Assembly (NCBI GenBank): GCA_036172665.1 | Contig: CM069871.1 | Coordinates: forward strand, 56,666,713-56,730,712 | Origin: Prosopocoilus inquinatus | Taxonomy: Eukaryota > Arthropoda > Insecta > Coleoptera > Lucanidae | DNA length: 64,000 bases | Direction of reading: 5' to 3' | Part shown: one piece after another, positions 1 to 10,634 of the stretch | Numbering within the stretch: position 1 is the first letter of the stretch | Layout of the letters: each line of letters starts with the position of its first letter | Notes under the pieces: generated by a model | Databases searched by the model: none | What the model saw: only the letters and a program-made list of their open reading frames with translations | What the model was told of the DNA's origin: nothing | Translations under genes and position numbers: made by a program

Positions 1-1257
1 GGGCTCCATCCATGGATGTTATGAAGATGACGAAGAAACTTTAATTTCTGTATGGCAGTGTTGCCAACGCGCCAAGTTTCAATCCTCGACTTTCTACAGC
101 AAAATCGTTTATTGTCGTTCAAAATCGCCCCATCCTGATTTGATGCTCAATAATAACAAATAATAATAAGTAAAACTGTAGTATTAGAAAGAATTAAATT
201 TATTTTATTTTTTTCGAATATAATTCTGAACTTGAAACAGTCCTCGAATATTTCTGTCACTTTCTACAATTTTTTGTTGTTTTGATGAAAGAATGTCTCC
301 CAGTAATTTCGAATTAGTCAGTTATTTTCGTAATTGTTATGAACGCCATTGCTTTATTTCTCTGTTTCTCTTTTTCCATTCTGATTATATTTTTCCAAAA
401 GACGAATGGTCTTTTTATTTTAGTATTTATGTGAAATTAAATAACCGAATTTTGTCTACCTCTTTGCAGTGATCATTTGTCTTTTTTTTAATTTTCTTCA
501 CATATTTTAATTTCGTAGATGTTATGATTTATCTGCCTTCGTCTTTGTCTCTTTCCCTTTAATATTTATCATTAATTATATTTTTTCAGAAATTTTAAAC
601 TTGTTATTTTTTTGTAATGATTGGCATTTGTTTTCTTAATATCATTATAACTTTTGTTTATTAGGAGTATGTATTTATTATGGATTATGACAAATTTAAT
701 CATTATAATTTGGTTAGAAACTTTATTTTTTTTCCCACTCTTTTTCTCGACGATCAAAAACAGTTTAATTTTTCTTTTATTTCTGATTGTTTACCCTTGT
801 CCTCTTTTCATTTTTCTTTTACTGTTTTCCCGCTAATTGTTATTTATTTTATTCCTTTTCCCATTTTTTCATTTTCAATTTAGTTTCCTTTCCACTTTTT
901 CGTTTTTCGATTTCTATTTTATGTTGGAGTTATTTGATTGATGAATAAAAATGCTAATATTAATATTATTTGTTAATTTAATTTTATTGTTAATTACTTT
1001 TTGAGAAACTTAAATCACAACGCGGACGATAAAAATGCAAAGGCAAGAGAAATTTTTTCTGCATTCTAAATTCAAAAGCGATCATTTTATAACAAAATGT
1101 TTATTAAGAAATTAATCGTAAGTACCAATTGTTAAAAAACGTATGAATACGGTGATAATCATAGGGTTGGTAACATTGCCTAATACATATCGTGTGTAAT
1201 ATGTTTTACAGACATATATTATGACCTAAACATTTCTTGGGCTCTACGAGAAATTTT
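1..1257. other. AT-rich sequence, no recognised gene
   Basis: Several T-rich stretches (notably 370-1000) produce only short chance ORFs. I see no protein family, RNA gene or repeat boundary here. The first 130 bases are less AT-rich and could belong to something that starts outside the window, but nothing in them is diagnostic. Confidence 0.6.
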
Positions 1258-1302
1258 TGTATCAAAGACGGGTCCGTGGCTAAAAAAGTTTGGGAACCGC
1301 TG
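1258..1302 (-). repeat. Isolated hAT-type terminus
   Basis: Read on the minus strand from 1302 the sequence begins CAGCGGTTCCCAAACTTTTT and continues into an 'AGCCACGGACCCGTC' stretch. This is the form of the terminal inverted repeat seen in many hAT (Charlie-like) elements. I found no matching opposite end upstream within the window, so this is a lone end of a truncated or old non-autonomous copy. The family assignment comes from general knowledge of hAT termini. Confidence 0.5.
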
Positions 1303-3631
1303 GGATAGTCGATATACAGCACGTCTCATAAATGGTGTCCATCCATTTATAAACCGACATGATTGGTCCCTAAAGAATATGAAATCGATCGATTGCACAT
1401 AACCTATTGTAAATAAATACTTCCATAGCTACAGGGTATTCTTTTTCAGTTTATAAATATCTTTTATAAATGTGGTGCGTTAATAAACATACTTAACTCA
1501 TGGAATGAATAATACTTTTTTAATTTAAAATCAATATTTTTTTAAGAAAAGAAAAAGAAATTAAAGTATTGTAAAATTGTAAAGTATTGCGGGTTGAAAA
1601 TTAAAAATGTATTCTACTATCATTCGAATCTCGGATAAGATTCGAACATTATGTGTGACTATGAAATTAAACTTAACTTGCTGAAACTCAAGTTTATTTG
1701 TTTGGGTGTTATAAGGAAATTTCTAAAACAAGATTAATTAAAATGCCTCTGGTAGTTTTTACATGATAGTTAAATTATTGGTATTGCAGCAAATAAACAA
1801 TTTATATTTTGCGCACGCTCATCGGGCAATGTGTGTGAACAATTATTGTTTTTGTTTAACTTCAAAAAGTCCTTTCAAATAAAAGATAAGTAAATACACA
1901 TAGAAATTACTACCATTCTTGCAATTACACAGAAATTGTGTAATTATAGAGCTGCAGTTTTCTGTGCAATGTTCATTGCATTGCACGTACCTAAAGAATC
2001 GACCAATGGGATATCATTTAATACGTTGAAAAAAAAAAACGAAAGCAAAGCGAATATGTACGCGAACAAAAATAGGTACAAGTAAAACTATTTTCTCGTA
2101 AAATTACGCGAGGCACTTTTATAACAGTACCAACTTGTAAGAATCCAGATTTTTTTGTACACCTAAATAAATTAAGATAATTATAATTAGGTGGTAATAT
2201 GACTCATTTGAATACGCAGAATGGAACACGTGCAGCTGTGAACTTATACAGAATGATTCAAAATAAGTGTCCGACGTATAGTTTTCGAGATAAAATTGAT
2301 TGAAAATTCACATATAAACTTGTTGGTGGTCACTGGAAGCACTTTAGAGAAAAAAACACAAAGCACGAACATTTATCTTGAACTGAAACTGTAAAACGTT
2401 TTTATTTACGACTCTCTGAGAAAGATTGTGTTTTACGTATTTGCAATTGCTTAATGTGTGAGATAATTAATCAAATTAAAGTGAAGGGAATCTTGTGTTT
2501 AATCAAACATTACAAATGAATAATTCAGTTTTTAAGACTCCATTAATACGGTTGAGGAAACTTTAAATTGCGAATTTTGCTGGAGCAGAAAAATTAATCA
2601 CTGCCCCGACGTACGTGATTTATTAGGCCGACATTCACACAAAACTTTCGAGCGTTCTTTGCTCTTGTAGCATATTGTCTTCTCTTTCTTCTTCCTCTTC
2701 TAGTTCTAGTTCTTGTCTACTTTCTGGTTTATTTGTACTTATTTTAGTTGCCCGATTTTAGAATGATATGCAACAAATGGTTGGTCTGAATTAGCACAGT
2801 AATATGTTGTAGAAACCAGAAATGCAAAACAGATTGCAAAAATTGGAAGGGTTGGGGGTTTGCAGAGTTCCTTCCTGAGTCAAACAAGAAAATTTAAATT
2901 GGGGTCACCTTACAATTCTGAACTTTTAACATCAGATATCTTGAGAAGCTGAAACAGTTTGATTAATGAACAAAATGAATAGAAATATGGTCATTGCTAG
3001 TCGTCAACTTGTCACAAATCAATGGTAAGTGTATATGAGTCGGTGTCCAGATGGTATACCTACATGTAAATAGAGTACATTTACGACAAAGAAAATATTA
3101 GGTCTTGAAAGAATAGAATGAAATGAAATACTTAGCGAATAAGATTCATTCTTTGATTGATTATGCAATAGTAATAATAGCAATAGTTTATGTGTCTAAC
3201 AGATCTACACATAGATATCCGATTTTTCAACTTACAGACTAAGTAAATCTAGATTTTTTCTAGAACTTACATCGCACAGGCTATGAAAAAGACACAGAAT
3301 CAGAAAGAATTTTCGAGTGCACATAATACCGCAAGTACTTAAATATTGATATTTTCAAGATAATCATTTATTAATCAATATCCTTTAGAAGTAAAGTTTT
3401 CTTTTAAAAGTCACGATCTCTTTTATATCCTTAACGTTACTGGAAAATTTATTAAAGATTGCCACAAGCAATTTATCATACCTGACTGTTCTACGTATAA
3501 CAGTCCTATTTTGAGAATAATTTCTGGTTGGATAGTTAAATTCACTTAAAATTTATGTCAGAATCGTCTTGTATGCGTGAAGTTTAATGATCTATTTACT
3601 TTATCCGATTGTTATCAAAAAACGGAACTTA
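1303..3631. other. No recognised gene; scattered small repeats
   Basis: I see no coding similarity in this stretch. It holds a 10-bp-stem hairpin around 1621-1648 (ATTCGAATCT...AGATTCGAA), a 'TACAGGGTATTC' motif at about 1432 and a 'TATACAGAATGATTCA' motif at about 2233. The last two look like ends of the foldback-type repeats found whole elsewhere in the window. A pyrimidine-rich TTC/CTT tract lies at about 2680-2715. Confidence 0.5.
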
Positions 3632-4600
3632 ATAACAGCATACGGACCTAAGGAAGACTCAGAAAAAGAAGAAAAAGACAAATTTTACGAAGAATTAGGA
3701 AATCTTATGAACGATACTGAAGGAGAAAGTACATATAGTTTCGGGAGAACTGAATGAAAGAGTTGGAAATAATAACAGATGGATAGAAGGAAACATGGGA
3801 ATAGAAGGAGGAAGTATGTAGAATAATAACGGAAACAGAATTAGAGAATTGTGGAGAGACTAACAACTAATAATAGCAAACTCAAATTCAAACCTAAGGA
3901 AAAGGAAATGGAAAACCAATTATAGAACTAATAAAGAAAACGTATGCAACGACAAAAATAAAGGAAGGTAATATTAAAAGAACCGAATGGTGGAACAAAG
4001 AAATAAGAAAATAGACAAAAAATTAACATGAAAGAAATACCTAAATACACAAAAAAAAACAAGAATAAAAGAAGGCAAGGAAGAGAGCCACCGAGGAAGT
4101 AAAAAATGCCAAAAAGATAACCTGGGAGAAGTTTGGAAACAGATTAAAAGAATCGCATGAGAATAATCAGAGACATTTCTTCAATGTGTTAAAGAATCTA
4201 AGGAATAAAAAGAGTCATACCTTTCATAATATAAAGAACAAAAATGACACAATATTAAAGGAGAACGGAGAAGACATGAACAGACGGAAGCTATACTTCC
4301 AAGAATTTTACAAGTGAAGAAACTGATGATGAAGCGGTGCAATAAGATACAGCAAGCACAACAGAGGTATAAGAGGTCACAGAGATTAAGACTGGGGACG
4401 TAGAAGTAACTGTGCAGAAACTCAAAACGGGAAAATCACCTAGAAACGACGAAGCAAAACCAGAAATGGTTAAATAACGCAGGAGGAGCAGGAACGCTAT
4501 TGTTAAGGTAAATATTTAACGAAGCATTGAAAGAAGTTAAAGTTCCTAAGAACTAGGGCAAACCGCTGTGCAAAGAAGAAGAAAAATCTTGTGCCCTAAG
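3632..4600 (+). pseudogene. Decayed RTE-like non-LTR retrotransposon (endonuclease to start of RT)
   Basis: Conceptual translation with frame changes gives, in order, the landmarks of an apurinic-type endonuclease plus reverse transcriptase of RTE/BovB-like LINEs: ITAYGPKEDSEKEEKDKFYE near 3632, SGELNERVGN (degenerate GDFNARVG) near 3740, NNNGNRIRELW near 3820, WWNKEIRK near 3990, KKITWEKFGNRLKE near 4115, and VQKLKTGKSP (the motif before the RT core) near 4410. Multiple stops and frameshifts interrupt it, and nothing after about 4600 resembles RT, so the catalytic RT core is missing. The copy is A-rich on the plus strand. It is clearly non-functional. A separate RTE-like C-terminal fragment lies at about 28.66 kb. 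The family call rests on remembered motifs, not on a database search. Confidence 0.75.
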
Positions 4601-4670
4601 TACACAAGTCAAAACGTGCATCCTGGAGTAACTGAAGTTTTAATAAATTAAATAATAAACTGAATTTGGC

Positions 4671-4707
4671 CTAACAAGCTATTTGTAAGACGCTTATTTA
4701 TCAATCA
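4671..4707 (+). repeat. 37-bp direct repeat, copy 1
   Basis: The sequence TAACAAGCTATTTGTAAGAC and the next 17 bases recur at about 7041-7077 with three differences. Similarity stops sharply after TCAATCA in both copies. It is probably the shared edge of one repeat family; the rest of the two loci does not align by eye. Confidence 0.6.
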
Positions 4708-7030
4708 TGTAACTAGCCGCAGACACAGGGATAGTTTCTGAAACGTAAACAGTTAGTCGACCCGATTAAAAAATACGTTACGCATCACATTCCAATAGTT
4801 ATCAGCGCTATTCAGTTTCCATTTGGGACTTAAAAGAGGTTGATTTTCGAAATGTCTCTGATAAATTTGTTTTTCGCAATTTGGTACTTGCTTGACCTTA
4901 GTAAATTCGCCCTAACGGCTGGGACATTTATTATGAATCACCGTGTATAAACAAATCTTAGTCAGCTTAAAATATGCTAAGAAATGAGATCATATTGTTG
5001 TATCAAACACAAAAAAAAAACTAAGGTTGCATTGTGAACTGTAACAGAATGCAATTCATTCACAAAAAATATAGTGAGTTATATGAAAGCCCTTTGCTTT
5101 TCCGTAACACAGTCTACAACTCAAGAGCGAATTCTAAGAATCCTGGGCTAGCCTAAGTTAACCACGTAACATACAAAATAGAATAAATATTGCAAGAGAG
5201 AGAGAGAGACAGAGATAGCTCATGCAGTTCGAAATGTGACTTTGTTTGCTTGATACTGATAAAGTCAGTCAGTTTTCTGGCTTTGCTTTAATAAGCAGTG
5301 TATCCGTCCACGACCGGCGAGGGCGATTTTGAATGAAATAGAATTATTGTTACTTATAGTTTAGCATCTATCAAAGCCTTTTAAAAGGTGTACAGACTTC
5401 TTCGTTCCTCTCCTCTCTCTTTCAAATTCTAGTTTCAATTTTATGTTGTATGTTTTATTTTATCCAACATTAGCCATTATTGAGGTTAGGAAAATATTTC
5501 CTTTTTCTTTTAATCTGTCGCTTTTTTTCACAGCATTTGCACGCTTGAAAAGTAATTAACAAAAAATAAGGACTGGTTTTCCGGCTAGTTTGATTCGACT
5601 AGTTTCACTTTCGTGTTGAATAAACAAATTCAATTTCGGTAGAGCGAATCATTTGGATGTAGCTAACTGATGCCATAAATTCGTCGTAATCTGCAATTAC
5701 AATCTATAACTGTCTATTAAAGGGGATACCTAATGAACTGCAGATCACGAGCAAAAAATTAAAATTTATTGCGCGAATTCCAGCTTTTATCTTGCGCCCC
5801 GGTCCGGGCTTCTGGAGATTAATGCCGGGTAGCAGGAGTTGAACGAATGATATGTCACGCTTGCGAATGGAAATATGCGATGATCGTACGTGGAAATGAT
5901 GCCAATCTATAGTGTTGCCGTGAAACCTGGAGATGCATGATAAACTTTGTTTCCGGGAAGGGGGAGCCCCGGCTCTTTTAAAATACGTTCGCCGCGGTTC
6001 TCGCTAACGCTTTCCGATTTATTTTAAGTCTGCTTTATAGAATGTTGAAAATGTAAGCAAGTGCACGGGTGCACACGCACATAAATAAATTTCATCTCGG
6101 GCACGTCACTCGCAGATAACTTGCTTCATAAATATTAAAAACGCAGTTTTCTTTTAAAATTTGAAAACAGGAAAACTGCATTACGTAAAAAGTAAATTTC
6201 ATATTCGTTTCAGTTCGGAAAGATCAAGTGCAGAATATAATCAAAGTTGGAAATCGTCGGAAATAACGAAGTTATTTGACATAGAAGGAACTTACACATT
6301 TAGAAAGTTACAAATTTATCTTTTAGCAGCTGCGGGTAACTTGTTGTGTCGACCTAAGCTGAACGAGTTGACGGACTTTATCGACACCTGTACGTCTGCT
6401 CATCCCCAGCGGAGCTCAAGACGTGCCTTCTTGACAGGTGACTAAGACGAACAGCTGACAAATTTATTGCTTATTGAATTCTTACGCGGTGTTAAAAATT
6501 AATACCAGATATCGAATTCTGAGAGGATCGGCGTGAAGCCTAGTTGTAATTAATTTATAATTAATTAGTAATTGGTAAGGGTTGTCACATCTGGTAGAGT
6601 TAATTCCAAATTAAACTGGGTGTGCCTTTTACGCTGTGTAAATTCGACAAATTTAGGAGAATTTGTCTGCATCGCCGCATTGTTGATTTAAAATTTTGTT
6701 GTGAGATTAAATCACAATCATCTGTTTTCCTTTTGTGTATTTATTGACTGAATTTCCATTGTAGAGTGTAATTTTACAAACAATTTGGAAACCCTGTCAA
6801 TGTTTAATTCTGTTTTAGTCTGTTTTAGTTCTGTCAACTAAAACTTTTACGTTATATTCCTGGACACTAAAAGCACCTGTGGAATGTACACGTTGCTTTT
6901 TTAACAACTGTCCGGAAGCTAGACTCAGATGGAGATTGGTCGGATTCTCGGATGGGTGTATTGTTAAGGGCGTCAGGGAAATAACCCCAACTGAAGATCG
7001 CATTATGAAGCCGTTTTCCAAGGCCCCCCA
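4708..7030. other. No recognised gene; GA microsatellite and a GC-richer island
   Basis: A (GA)n microsatellite lies at 5194-5210. The segment 5780-6030 is distinctly GC-richer than its surroundings (cgccccggtccgggc, gccgcggttctcg) and shows no transposon hallmark. An open frame of 94 codons at 6161-6445 (+) matches nothing I know and may be chance. A 'gaatcaccgtgtata' motif at about 4936-4951 resembles the end of a foldback-type repeat. Confidence 0.45.
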
Positions 7031-8340
7031 GCGTGCGCTAACAAGTTATTCCTAAGACGCTTATTTATCAATCACGAACCTGTCACCACCTATTTGACGT
7101 AAGTGATGACAAGAGAGTGCTCAGCGCTGTTGGACCGAAGAGGGTAACAGAAAACGGAGGAGGGCCTGCACTCATCCGTAATTTACCGTATACTCCGCCG
7201 GGAAAGCGTATTCTATAAAATCTTTCCCCTAAGAGGCGCAAAGTCCCCGCAATAGTATACCTCTAACAAAGGCATACAAAAAAAGTCATTTCGGCCATAA
7301 ATCCAAGTTTTAAATATAATTCGTTGACACGTTCGTGCAAAACTGAAATATGTTTATACATATCCCGAATACGGAACGCTCAAGCGATCATGGCTTAAGT
7401 AGGTGTTAACACAAGGCCCAAAACATAGGCAAAAGCGCCCTTACGAGAGTACTCGCGCATCGGCTTACACCGATAAAATAAATCAACATCCAAAACTGTA
7501 TCAACACACAAAAAAATTTAAAAAATCTTTAAATTTTCAACAGTTCAAAACGGAACAAATCCCAAAGCAATTATAGCTCTGAAGGAGCCCCCCGACAATT
7601 AACGCCAAAAAAAAATTAAAAGCTACACTCCGGACGTAATCAGTATCACATAGAGAGCGAAAAACCCAAAACGAGTAGGAGTACGAGTGCGCAATACGTA
7701 GACGGAGCACGCCGACGAAGATTCCCGGGTACGGGGGGGGGGGGGGGGGTACGAAATTTTCAAACACGACGTCGTTGAAAGACGATGACATCACTCAACG
7801 CCCCGTGCTCAAGTGGTCGCTCAAAATCAGAGGAAATAAAAAGTATGACCTTATTATCCTCCAAAGAGCAACATCGGTATCCCAGCGCCCTCATCTAGCG
7901 ATGAAAAGGTTCAGGGATTTAGTGCAGCAGAAGTTATGAAATCGTCTTACGCTCTAGACAGGAAATGGATGGTGGTCCGGCTCGGCAACGCTTGTGTACG
8001 TCACAGCGGTCTACGGGCGGAAGAAAATTGCCACCGGTAAATCTTCTAGCAGTCACAACGGGGGTCGTAAAGTACGAAACAGCCCCTTGCCTGACGCTAA
8101 AATAAACTGGGAACAAATAGGGGAAAATTGACAAAAAGAGTGACCACGAGGTGGTCGAGAAAATGGCGGAACTTATCCCATGCATAAAAGGTAGGCACCG
8201 AAGAAACCTCAAGTTCGCTTCAAATCCGAGCCAAATGCGATGCCAACATAGATGAGGAGGATTAACGACGGGCGACAAAATTCAGAAAATTTTCGCTGCT
8301 CTTACGTTCAGCGTAGGGTCAGACAAAATATACAACTTGG
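7031..8340. other. Unidentified GC-richer segment with a 37-bp repeat at its left edge
   Basis: The segment opens with the second copy of the repeat described at 4671 (7041-7077). Base composition is unlike its neighbours: plus-strand A/C/G-rich with few T runs. Minus-strand open frames of 85 codons (7537-7794) and 114 codons (7934-8278) have no recognisable domain. It could be an old non-autonomous element, but I could not find matching ends. Confidence 0.35.
7733..7749 (+). repeat. (G)17 homopolymer
   Basis: Seventeen consecutive G residues flanked by GGGTAC on the left and TAC on the right. Runs of G this long are rare in an AT-rich genome. The run could form a G-quadruplex, or it could be a sequencing or assembly artefact. 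Confidence 0.9.
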
Positions 8341-8590
8341 TAACGTGCAAAATATAGAGTTGCGCAAAGGCACCGTTACGTTATAAACGCATCGTTATAA
8401 ATTAGAAAAGGTAGTCCATATTTAAAAACGAAAGGGCAAAGCGCTAAATTTGAAAAATATGTGCTTAAATTTAGACAATTTTTGAATGCGATGAGTCTGC
8501 TGTTCGTTTTCAAGCAGTAATTGCATTTTCTATTTTATAATATAACAATTGCACCTATAACGTAACTATGTGTTTGCGCAAACGCTACAG

Positions 8591-8710
8591 TCACCCCTAC
8601 GTTATATCATTTACGGTAAACATAACGTGACGTTTATCGACCGAGTTCACTTTCAAATTCCTATGTGACAGCAAGTTATGTTTAACATAAATGATATAAC
8701 ATAGGGGTGA
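8591..8710. repeat. 120-bp inverted repeat (hairpin MITE)
   Basis: The left arm starts TCACCCCTACGTTATATCAT and the right arm ends in its near-complement, ATGATATAACATAGGGGTGA. Arms of about 40 bp continue through TTTACGGTAAACATAACGT and its partner. The interior is about 40 bp. No coding capacity. Confidence 0.75.
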
Positions 8711-9195
8711 TTATCCATTAATTCAATCTCGTTATAAAATAACACGTAGCCCCAAAGGAACAACACGTCACAAGCGTCAGAAAATTACAAACTAAACTTT
8801 GTTTAAACAGTTTACTGTCAAATCGAACTGATACACACGTTCACCCTGGTGTTATTATGGTTTGAAAAACCGCTTTTCAAAGAATACCCTGTACATCAAG
8901 TTTTAAATCGTATTTATCCTGCATGGCACATGTTAGGAAATTGTGTGGGAAACATTTCATGCCGCGTATAAAGGATTTGCTTGTGTTGCAATAAAAACAT
9001 GTTGTTTTGTTATTGTCTTCGTCGCAAAATTAATTGGATTTTTATAACGCAAACGGTCTCATGCTTTGTTTTATTATGTAGTATAACTTTTTTTGCTTAC
9101 GTTTCGGAATTCATCGGCCATAAATCATCGTTTGATGGTGGGCATTTCTTTTATTGCCTTAAATCAATAATATCGTTCGGAGTTTCTGTTTTTAT
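8711..9195. other. No recognised gene
   Basis: A motif 'gaataccctgtacatc' at about 8881-8896 resembles the outer end of a foldback-type repeat in minus orientation. An open frame at 8981-9199 (+) of 72 codons has no recognisable feature. Confidence 0.4.
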
Positions 9196-9358
9196 GTGAG
9201 AAAATAGTTTTTAAAACTTTAAACGGACACTGTAAAATCGGAAGGAATACTATCGATTGATAGCGAAACGGTGAACTATCGCAAACACACCTACATACGT
9301 TGAGTGTTCCTTCCGAATTTACAGTATCCATTTAAAGTTTTAAAAACTATTTTCTCAC
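9196..9358. mobile_element. MITE with about 55-bp terminal inverted repeats
   Basis: The left end reads GTGAGAAAATAGTTTTTAAA and continues through ACTTTAAACGGACACTGTAAAATCGGAAGGAA. The right end is its reverse complement with only three or four differences. The interior is about 55 bp and non-coding. The core TTTAAACGGACACTGTAAAA also forms the terminal repeats of a different MITE at 46271-46584, so both probably depend on the same transposase. The superfamily is undetermined and I see no clear target-site duplication. Confidence 0.85.
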
Positions 9359-10513
9359 CTATTTCACCGGAAAAGAGTTGACTTTCTTCTTTCTATTTTT
9401 AGATATCATTGCATCATCTTTTGCAAGCGTCTGTAAGTTCTATTTTCTGTGGGAATTGACTAAATTGTTAAGTCTACACGTCTAGACTGTCGTAAAATTT
9501 CCGTTTCCTTTTTCGTGTTATTAGATCCTGAGAATTACAATTTTTTACGTGTTGGTATTTCGACGGAAAGATTGAATTGCATTCACACTCGACCTTTAAC
9601 GCCGTTGGGTCTTCTTTACGTCAGCTTTTATTCGATTGGGTTTCGATGCTGGCATGATGTTTTCGATTCGTATAAGCTCTCGTTTCTTCGAAAGGAAGCA
9701 TTACCAGTTTTTGGCTTTATTAATTGGCGACATGCCAGGAGCCCACAAAGTTGTCGTTGCGATATCCTCAGGGTACAGTGGTGTGTTTTTTTGTACGGGC
9801 TGCGGCCCCATGGGTGCCTATATTCCCTGGTGAACAAGTTTTGTGCAAATGTATGACTTTGGTCGGAATTAACGTGCCCTAGTGGAATTAATAGAAAGTA
9901 TTGTTCTCTCGAATGCGTATTCCTGCGAAATTATTGAGCCGTAAGTTTTGGCTGAAGAGATAAAAAGCAAGTTGAGGCGTGGACGTCACCGGCAAGTGTG
10001 ATCTCCAGGTGACAAGTGAGTGTTGTGACAAGTGCGAGTTTTTTGCACCGATTTGAATTGTGAAACTACTGCGTGTTCACAAACATTCTATGCCGCGTCT
10101 ACAACGGTCAACTGACTCAAACATGCGCCCCCATTGGTTGACTTGTTCTGATACATCTTTGCCTTCATAAACCGCTTTTGTATCGTTAACTATACATTTT
10201 CTAAGATATTAAATTTCATTCTGTGCTTTAATTATTGTTTTCTGATTCATGCTAATTTATGACTGAATGTTGTTACCGATCAACTTTTAAACTTTGCCGC
10301 TAAATAAAATTAGATTTCTGCTCAACCGTTGAGTTTCCATTAGCCGTGAAAAGCAGAACATTGACCAATTCTGTTGCGCAAAGACTTTCATTGCAAGCCG
10401 GATCTTAGTGGTAACAACTGATCTATTTAAAACTCTGTTCGTGTAATGATAAAACTATATCAGTACACAAGTTTTGAAGAGATTCAGCATGTCGGAGCCA
10501 TTTTTGTAAAATC
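9359..10513. other. No recognised gene
   Basis: Overlapping open frames at 9515-9856 (+) and 9628-9837 (-) mirror one another in a moderately GC-rich patch and match no family I know. The segment 9960-10060 repeats 'ggtgacaagtg'-like phrases (caccggcaagtgtgatctcc, caggtgacaagtgagtg, gtgacaagtgcgag) of unknown meaning. Confidence 0.4.
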
Positions 10514-10634
10514 TATTGTTAAAACTTCCCCAGTTAAAAGTTTAAAGAGTTTATATAGTTTAATCAATTTTCAAAATGAGATTAAAAAAAAACTGTGAAA
10601 GTGTTAACTGGGGGAAGGCTTTAGGCTAACAATA
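10514..10634. repeat. Small MITE-like inverted repeat
   Basis: The ends are TATTGTTA and TAACAATA. The arms share CTTCCCCAGTTAA on the left and TTAACTGGGGGAAG on the right, with an 8-9 nt offset between the terminal octamer and the second block. The length of 121 bp, AT-rich interior and lack of coding capacity fit a degenerate MITE. Confidence 0.6.

Noticed and set aside
1..130. Possible exon at the window start
   Set aside because: Only a short fragment with no recognisable protein motif or splice site.
7537..8278. Minus-strand ORFs of 85 and 114 codons
   Set aside because: No recognisable domain; the first contains a proline run created by the G17 tract. The local AT-poor composition favours chance ORFs on the minus strand.
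9515..9856. 113-codon ORF with a mirror ORF on the other strand
   Set aside because: Both strands are open over the same DNA and neither shows a family signature. I treated it as a low-stop-codon patch.
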